30,928 nt of DNA from Pseudomonadota bacterium. Lineage in GTDB: Bacteria; Pseudomonadota; Gammaproteobacteria; Steroidobacterales; Steroidobacteraceae. Shown piece after piece: positions 27,865 to 30,928 of this stretch (the first letter of the stretch is position 1; each line of letters begins with the position of its first letter). The position numbers and the translations under genes were made by a program. The stretch lies in NCBI GenBank assembly GCA_021808195.1, contig JAKBCE010000038.1, positions 1-30,928 on the forward strand, in the 5' to 3' direction. The notes beneath the pieces were generated by a model. It saw only the letters and a program-made list of their open reading frames with translations, was not told the DNA's origin and made no database searches.

Positions 27865-28179
27865 GCCCGAGTGGCGGAATTGGTAGACGCAGCGGACTCA
27901 GACGAAAAAAATTGAGCCCTCGCGGAGAAATTCGCGAGGTGAAGCCCGTCAAACTCGGTAGAGGCCCTGAGAATCTCGAGCTAATGCCGAGCCAAGCCCC
28001 GTGCAGCGCGGGGAAGGTGTAGAGAGCAGACGGCGGGCACCTACGGCCGCAAGGCTATGGTGAAGGCGTGCTCCAGCCCACAAACCCGGACGGCTTCAGC
28101 CACCGGGGCGACGAAAGTCGCAGCGGGATGAAAATCCGCCGCCCTTAAAAGCGTGTCGGTTCGACTCCGACCTCGGGCA
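27865..28179 (+). tRNA. tRNA-Leu(CAA), interrupted by a group I intron
   Basis: The exons are 27865-27899 and 28131-28179. Joined, they give an 84-nt class II tRNA. Acceptor stem GCCCGAG pairs with CTCGGGC (28172-28178) and A is the discriminator. The D arm has GCGG...GGTAGACGC, and the anticodon stem GCGGA pairs with TCCGC. The loop is CTCAAAA with anticodon CAA. A long variable arm starts CGC and closes with GCG, and the T arm is GTCGG-TTCGACT-CCGAC. CAA reads the Leu codon UUG. CCA is not encoded (GAC follows). The break lies between bases 34 and 35 of the anticodon, the same site as the intron in cyanobacterial tRNA-Leu(UAA). The ribozyme in the break is a separate entry. Confidence 0.9.
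27900..28130 (+). ncRNA. group I self-splicing intron (IC3-like) in tRNA-Leu
   Basis: A 231-nt ORF-less intron with a full core. P2 CCTCGCG/CGCGAGG (27918-27924, 27933-27939). P3 GCCCG (27944-27948)/CGGGC (28034-28038). P4 CTCGG (27954-27958)/CCGAG (27987-27991). P6 CCCCG (27997-28001)/CGGGG (28009-28013). P7 GAGCA (28024-28028)/TGCTC (28069-28073). P8 CACC (28038-28041)/GGTG (28059-28062). P9 CCCGG (28085-28089)/CCGGG (28103-28107). P9.1 GCGAC-GAAA-GTCGC (28108-28121). The P7 pairs differ from those I recall for the Azoarcus tRNA-Ile intron but keep pairing, as do conserved single-stranded bits such as GCCGAGCCAAGC and AAGGTGTAGAGA. The last base is G (omega G). P1 is CTC paired with GAG (27914-27916), with a C-G pair at the 5' splice site. 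Confidence 0.9.
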
Positions 28180-28418
28180 GACCCAGTGCAGCGGGCAGAG
28201 CTGCAGATTGAGTGCTCAGCATTTGCTGCTCACTCGCATCGCGCCAAACACCATCGGTAGTTCGTGCCGCCAGCGAGTTCCCGCTACTTCAGGCGAGACG
28301 CCGAACTGCGGCAAGCGGCGCATCTGCCGCTCGCGCCATCCCTTGCAGTTCCTTTGCGCCGAAGCGCAAACACCAGCCACGCGCTAATTCATCCATGGGC
28401 GCACTTCCGCTTTCGACC
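28180..28418. other. gene-free stretch between tRNA-Leu and the insertion sequence
   Basis: No credible gene is seen. A hairpin lies at 28210-28235: GAGTG/CACTC outer arms, CAGC/GCTG inner arms around ATTT, separated by a symmetric CT/CT internal loop. No T-run follows, so it is not a standard terminator. The sequence directly before the insertion sequence ends in GACC, the left copy of the target duplication. Confidence 0.4.
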
Positions 28419-28434
28419 GAGGCTGTGTGAAAAC
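28415..28434 (+). repeat. left end of the IS: target duplication and terminal inverted repeat
   Basis: GACC (28415-28418) then GAGGCTGTGTGAAAAC (28419-28434), matched inversely at the other end. Confidence 0.9.
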
Positions 28435-29996
28435 GTCACTGAACGGGCTCAGCTTAGCCGGGCGCCAGCGACAGAGACCGGCGTGATCTCACGCGTGGAT
28501 CGCGGAGATCAGCGGTTGAACTCCAAACATTTTGATCATCCGCTTCAGGTTGTATGCCAATACCTGCAAACTCATTTCCGTTCGGACCTTCGGGAGCGTT
28601 TTTGTCAAAAAGTGGGTTGCACCCATCCAGGATTTCAGTGTCCCGAATGTGTGCTCGACAGTCTGGCGCCGGAGTCTGCCAGCTTGGGGCATGCGGTCGA
28701 GGCGCGCCTGCATCCGCTCGAGCACAGCTTCGTGCTCCCAACGTTTGATCCGGCGGTAATCTCCCGTTGTGCAGGCGCCTTTCATCGGGCATCTCGGGCA
28801 GGCCGATGACCAATACGTGTGCAATGTCATCCCTTTCTCAACTGTACTCATGCGCCAGATCGCGCGTTGCCCGGCTGGGCACCGGTACTCGTCCCGGCCT
28901 TTGTTGAAAATAAAGTCACGCTTGTCGAAGCGGCCCTCTGCTTTGGCATTGGAGGTCAAAGGCTTGGGAACAAGCGGTGTGATGTCGGCCTCTTCACATT
29001 TGAGGATCTGTTCCCCGCTGAAGTAACCCCGGTCGGCGAGCACCTTCAGCTTCTTCTCCCCCGTGGCCTCCTTGGCCTGTTCCGCCATCGGGGCAAGCTG
29101 CTCGCGATCGTGCCCCTGGTTCACCACATCGTGCGCAACGATCAGATGATTCTCACAGTCAACCACCGTCTGCACGTTGTAGCCGACAATGCCCGTGCCA
29201 CGACCGCTCGTTGCCATTGAGCGCGCGTCGGGATCGGTCAGCGATATCTGCTGGTCCAGGGCCTTCGCCAGATCCGCGCCGATTCCCCCGAGTTTCCTCA
29301 TCTGTTTGCGAACAGTGGCGATCTTCTCCTTGAGCTGCTCGACGCGCTCCTCCGGTACAAGAGAGGGATCGCGGTCGGCACGATCGAGCTCGGCGAGATA
29401 TCGCGCGACGCTCTGCTCGAGTTGCTGTTGTCGCGCTTTGAGCTTATGGGGCGTGAAGTTCTTGTCCCGGTTGTTCACCGCCTTGAACTTGCTGCCATCC
29501 ATGGTCACCAGAGCTAGGCTGAACAACCCAATCTGGCGGCAAAGTTGTACAAACTCCGTGCAGACCTTCCGGATCGCCGGACCATTGTCGCGGCGGAAGT
29601 CGGCTATTGTCTTGAAGTCCGGTGCCAGGCGCCCCGTGAGCCAAATCAGCTCCACGTTGCGCTGAGACTCTCGCTCGAGCCGGCGGCTCGACTGAATTCG
29701 ATTGAGGTACCCGTAGATGTAAATCTTCAGGAGCGTCCCGGGATGGTACGCGGGGCGTCCGGTCGAAGCCGGCTCAGCACTGCCAAATCCAAGCTTATGC
29801 AGGTTGAGCTCTTCGATGAACGCCTCGACAGCACGGACCGGATTATCTTCGGCGATCCACTCATCCAGGCGCTCAGGAAACAGCACCGACTGGTTTCGAG
29901 ACTCACCTTCGATGAATCGCTTCATCGCAGACTCCTCGTCCCATCGCGGAATGACGCAATTATCTCACATCCAACATGCTGTTTTCACACAGCCTC
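28419..29996 (-). mobile_element. complete IS1182-family insertion sequence
   Basis: The element is 1578 bp long. Its ends are perfect 16-bp terminal inverted repeats: GAGGCTGTGTGAAAAC at 28419-28434 and the reverse complement at 29981-29996. The 4-bp direct repeat GACC flanks it (28415-28418 and 29997-30000), the target-site duplication. It carries one intact transposase gene on the minus strand. The intact repeats, duplication and gene indicate a recent insertion. Confidence 0.9.
28489..29925 (-). CDS. IS1182-family DDE transposase
   Basis: The 478-residue transposase is uninterrupted. N-terminal part: LFPERLDEWIAEDNPVRAVE and the helix-turn-helix-like YHPGTLLKIYIYGYLNRI with SSRRLERESQRNVE. 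The catalytic DDE residues are in VTMDGSKFKAVNNRDKNFT, LADRGYFSGEQI and RRQTVEHTFGTLKSWMG. A Cys-rich insert (SSACPRCPMKGACTTG), typical of the family, lies before the Glu. It is the only gene of the element. Confidence 0.93.
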   Translation of the reverse strand: MKRFIEGESRNQSVLFPERLDEWIAEDNPVRAVEAFIEELNLHKLGFGSAEPASTGRPAYHPGTLLKIYIYGYLNRIQSSRRLERESQRNVELIWLTGRLAPDFKTIADFRRDNGPAIRKVCTEFVQLCRQIGLFSLALVTMDGSKFKAVNNRDKNFTPHKLKARQQQLEQSVARYLAELDRADRDPSLVPEERVEQLKEKIATVRKQMRKLGGIGADLAKALDQQISLTDPDARSMATSGRGTGIVGYNVQTVVDCENHLIVAHDVVNQGHDREQLAPMAEQAKEATGEKKLKVLADRGYFSGEQILKCEEADITPLVPKPLTSNAKAEGRFDKRDFIFNKGRDEYRCPAGQRAIWRMSTVEKGMTLHTYWSSACPRCPMKGACTTGDYRRIKRWEHEAVLERMQARLDRMPQAGRLRRQTVEHTFGTLKSWMGATHFLTKTLPKVRTEMSLQVLAYNLKRMIKMFGVQPLISAIHA

Positions 29997-30000
29997 GACC
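29981..30000 (-). repeat. right end of the IS: terminal inverted repeat and target duplication
   Basis: GTTTTCACACAGCCTC (29981-29996) is the exact reverse complement of the left end, followed by GACC (29997-30000). Confidence 0.9.
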
Positions 30001-30157
30001 CGTTGCAGCCGTTCGCGACTGGCAGCTTTCGGGAAGTTAAACTGTGATACAACTCCAGAAGTGCCTGCGCTTCACCAGACCAGCCGCATCGAGGGATCTA
30101 TCGCGTTGCTCGCGCTTAGAGACTGTCATGTGATTAACGCCATGGTAGTAACCACAA

Positions 30158-30547
30158 ATGACAAAGACGATTATGTACCGAGCCAGCTGTCACTGCGGCG
30201 CAGTACGCTTCAGATTCAGGAGCGAAATAATTACGAAAGGCCGCCGGTGCAACTGTTCAATCTGCTCCCGCAAAGGCATCGTAAATTCCGTGTCCTATAT
30301 TTCCCCAGAGGATATCGAACGAGTCGAAGGGATGTCTTCATTGGCGCTGTACCAGTTCGGTGATAAAGACGTGAACCACTATTTCTGCCGGACGTGTGGT
30401 GTCTGTCCCTTCACCACCGTAGCTTCGGTTCCGCCAAACTACGTCGGCCCAGCTAGGCCAGGGTACTACCGAATAAACCTAGGATGCGTCGAGAACATCG
30501 ATGTCTATGCTTTGGAAATCGAGGTCATCGACGGTCGTTCGCTCTGA
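30158..30547 (+). CDS. GFA-family zinc protein (CENP-V/GFA domain)
   Basis: The 129-residue protein has the GFA/CENP-V zinc-binding cysteines in order: SCHCGAVRF near residue 10, RCNCSICSRKGI near residue 31 and YFCRTCGVCPF near residue 71. The family is related to glutathione-dependent formaldehyde-activating enzyme, but most members have no proven activity. The ATG at 30158 is used; an ATG at 30173 gives a start closer to the conserved domain. The 114-bp stretch to the convergent toxin gene shows nothing else. Confidence 0.82.
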   Translation: MTKTIMYRASCHCGAVRFRFRSEIITKGRRCNCSICSRKGIVNSVSYISPEDIERVEGMSSLALYQFGDKDVNHYFCRTCGVCPFTTVASVPPNYVGPARPGYYRINLGCVENIDVYALEIEVIDGRSL

Positions 30548-30661
30548 TCGTTAGGCCTTATCGAGGGCCGCCCAAGACCCTTCCGGTCAGGTGGAACGGC
30601 GGCTTTTGGCCGCTCGCGTCCTTCCGAGACTTGCTGAGCACGCTGACAGCGCAAGGGTTAA

Positions 30662-30928
30662 TCAATCAGCCAATCCCACGACAAACGCCAGCGCGACATT
30701 CAGGCGAGCGATATCCTTTTCGTCAAGCGACCCGATCCTACGCCCCACACGTTCGCGACGGATTGTCACGGGCCTGTCCGCCATGATTTGCGAGCGCGTC
30801 CGCAACCCGTTCTTCTGGGTGGGCTCGATCGTCACGCGGAAATCCGGCGCCTCCACAATGTCCGATGTCATTTGGCAGACAATCACCGACGCGTGCTCAG
30901 CGGGTAGAGCGTCGGTCTGAACGACTAC
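30662..30928 (-). CDS. MazF/PemK-type mRNA-interferase toxin, 5' end outside the window
   Basis: The minus-strand frame is open from the window edge to the stop at 30662 and gives the C-terminal 88 residues of a MazF/PemK toxin: VVVQTDALPAEHASVIVCQM, TSDIVEAPDFRVTIEP, NGLRTRSQIMADRPVTI and RRERVGRRIGSLDEKDIARL, ending ALAFVVGLAD. The blocks and spacing match the RNase domain that cuts mRNA at short motifs. The antitoxin gene would lie before it, outside the window. An internal ATG would drop conserved strands, so the start is beyond the edge. Confidence 0.88.
   Translation of the reverse strand, partial: VVVQTDALPAEHASVIVCQMTSDIVEAPDFRVTIEPTQKNGLRTRSQIMADRPVTIRRERVGRRIGSLDEKDIARLNVALAFVVGLAD

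Noticed and set aside
28210..28235. hairpin after tRNA-Leu as an intrinsic terminator
   Set aside because: The stem is interrupted by an internal loop and is not followed by a T-run.
30890..30928. tRNA-like D-arm and anticodon-like sequence at the right window edge
   Set aside because: GCTCAGCGGGTAGAGC resembles a D arm, but the base at position 8 is not T, the anticodon stem does not pair well, and the minus strand here reads the conserved VVVQTDALPAEHASV segment of the MazF toxin.

Overview
The window is chromosomal DNA of a high-GC gammaproteobacterium that is not an enteric. It carries two conserved gammaproteobacterial housekeeping blocks, iscS-iscA-ndk-rlmN-pilW-rodZ-hisS-yfgM-bamB-der and queA-tgt-yajC-secD-secF-suhB-trmJ. 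The type IV pilus gene pilW and the gene order point towards Xanthomonadales, Nevskiales or Steroidobacter-like lineages, but the genus cannot be named from sequence alone. Almost all core genes lie on the minus strand and are tightly packed, with several overlapping or nearly touching stop and start codons.

Layout. 1-1650: a higBA-type toxin-antitoxin remnant (higB lacks its 5' end, higA is intact), a DUF429-like gene and a possible small coupled ORF. 1700-6450: single accessory or metabolic genes: an orphan formyltransferase, two small membrane proteins, a HAD phosphatase, and an ArsR regulator next to a tandem-SRPBCC protein. 6500-8560: divergent tag (3-methyladenine glycosylase I) and gcdH (glutaryl-CoA dehydrogenase). 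8578-18437: the minus-strand block from iscS to der, covering Fe-S assembly, nucleotide metabolism, rRNA/tRNA modification, pilus and cell-shape proteins, tRNA charging and outer-membrane assembly. 18591-19148: an exported DsrE-like protein on the plus strand. 19178-27779: the queA-tgt-yajC-secDF-suhB-permease-trmJ block. 27865-28179: a tRNA-Leu gene split by a group I intron. 28419-29996: a complete IS1182-family insertion sequence with terminal repeats and a 4-bp target duplication. 30158-30928: a GFA-family protein and a MazF/PemK toxin cut by the window edge.

Two observations stand out. First, tRNA-Leu(CAA) is interrupted between anticodon bases 34 and 35 by a 231-nt, ORF-less group I intron of the Azoarcus-like (IC3) kind; P2, P3, P4, P6, P7, P8, P9 and P9.1 can all be drawn. 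The base at the 5' splice site is C rather than the usual U. Second, the IscS cysteine desulfurase carries a C-terminal IscU-like domain that keeps only one of the three cluster-ligand cysteines. No separate iscU, hscBA, fdx or iscR is found beside it. The iscS/iscA locus therefore looks like a reduced ISC system with a built-in, degenerate scaffold domain.
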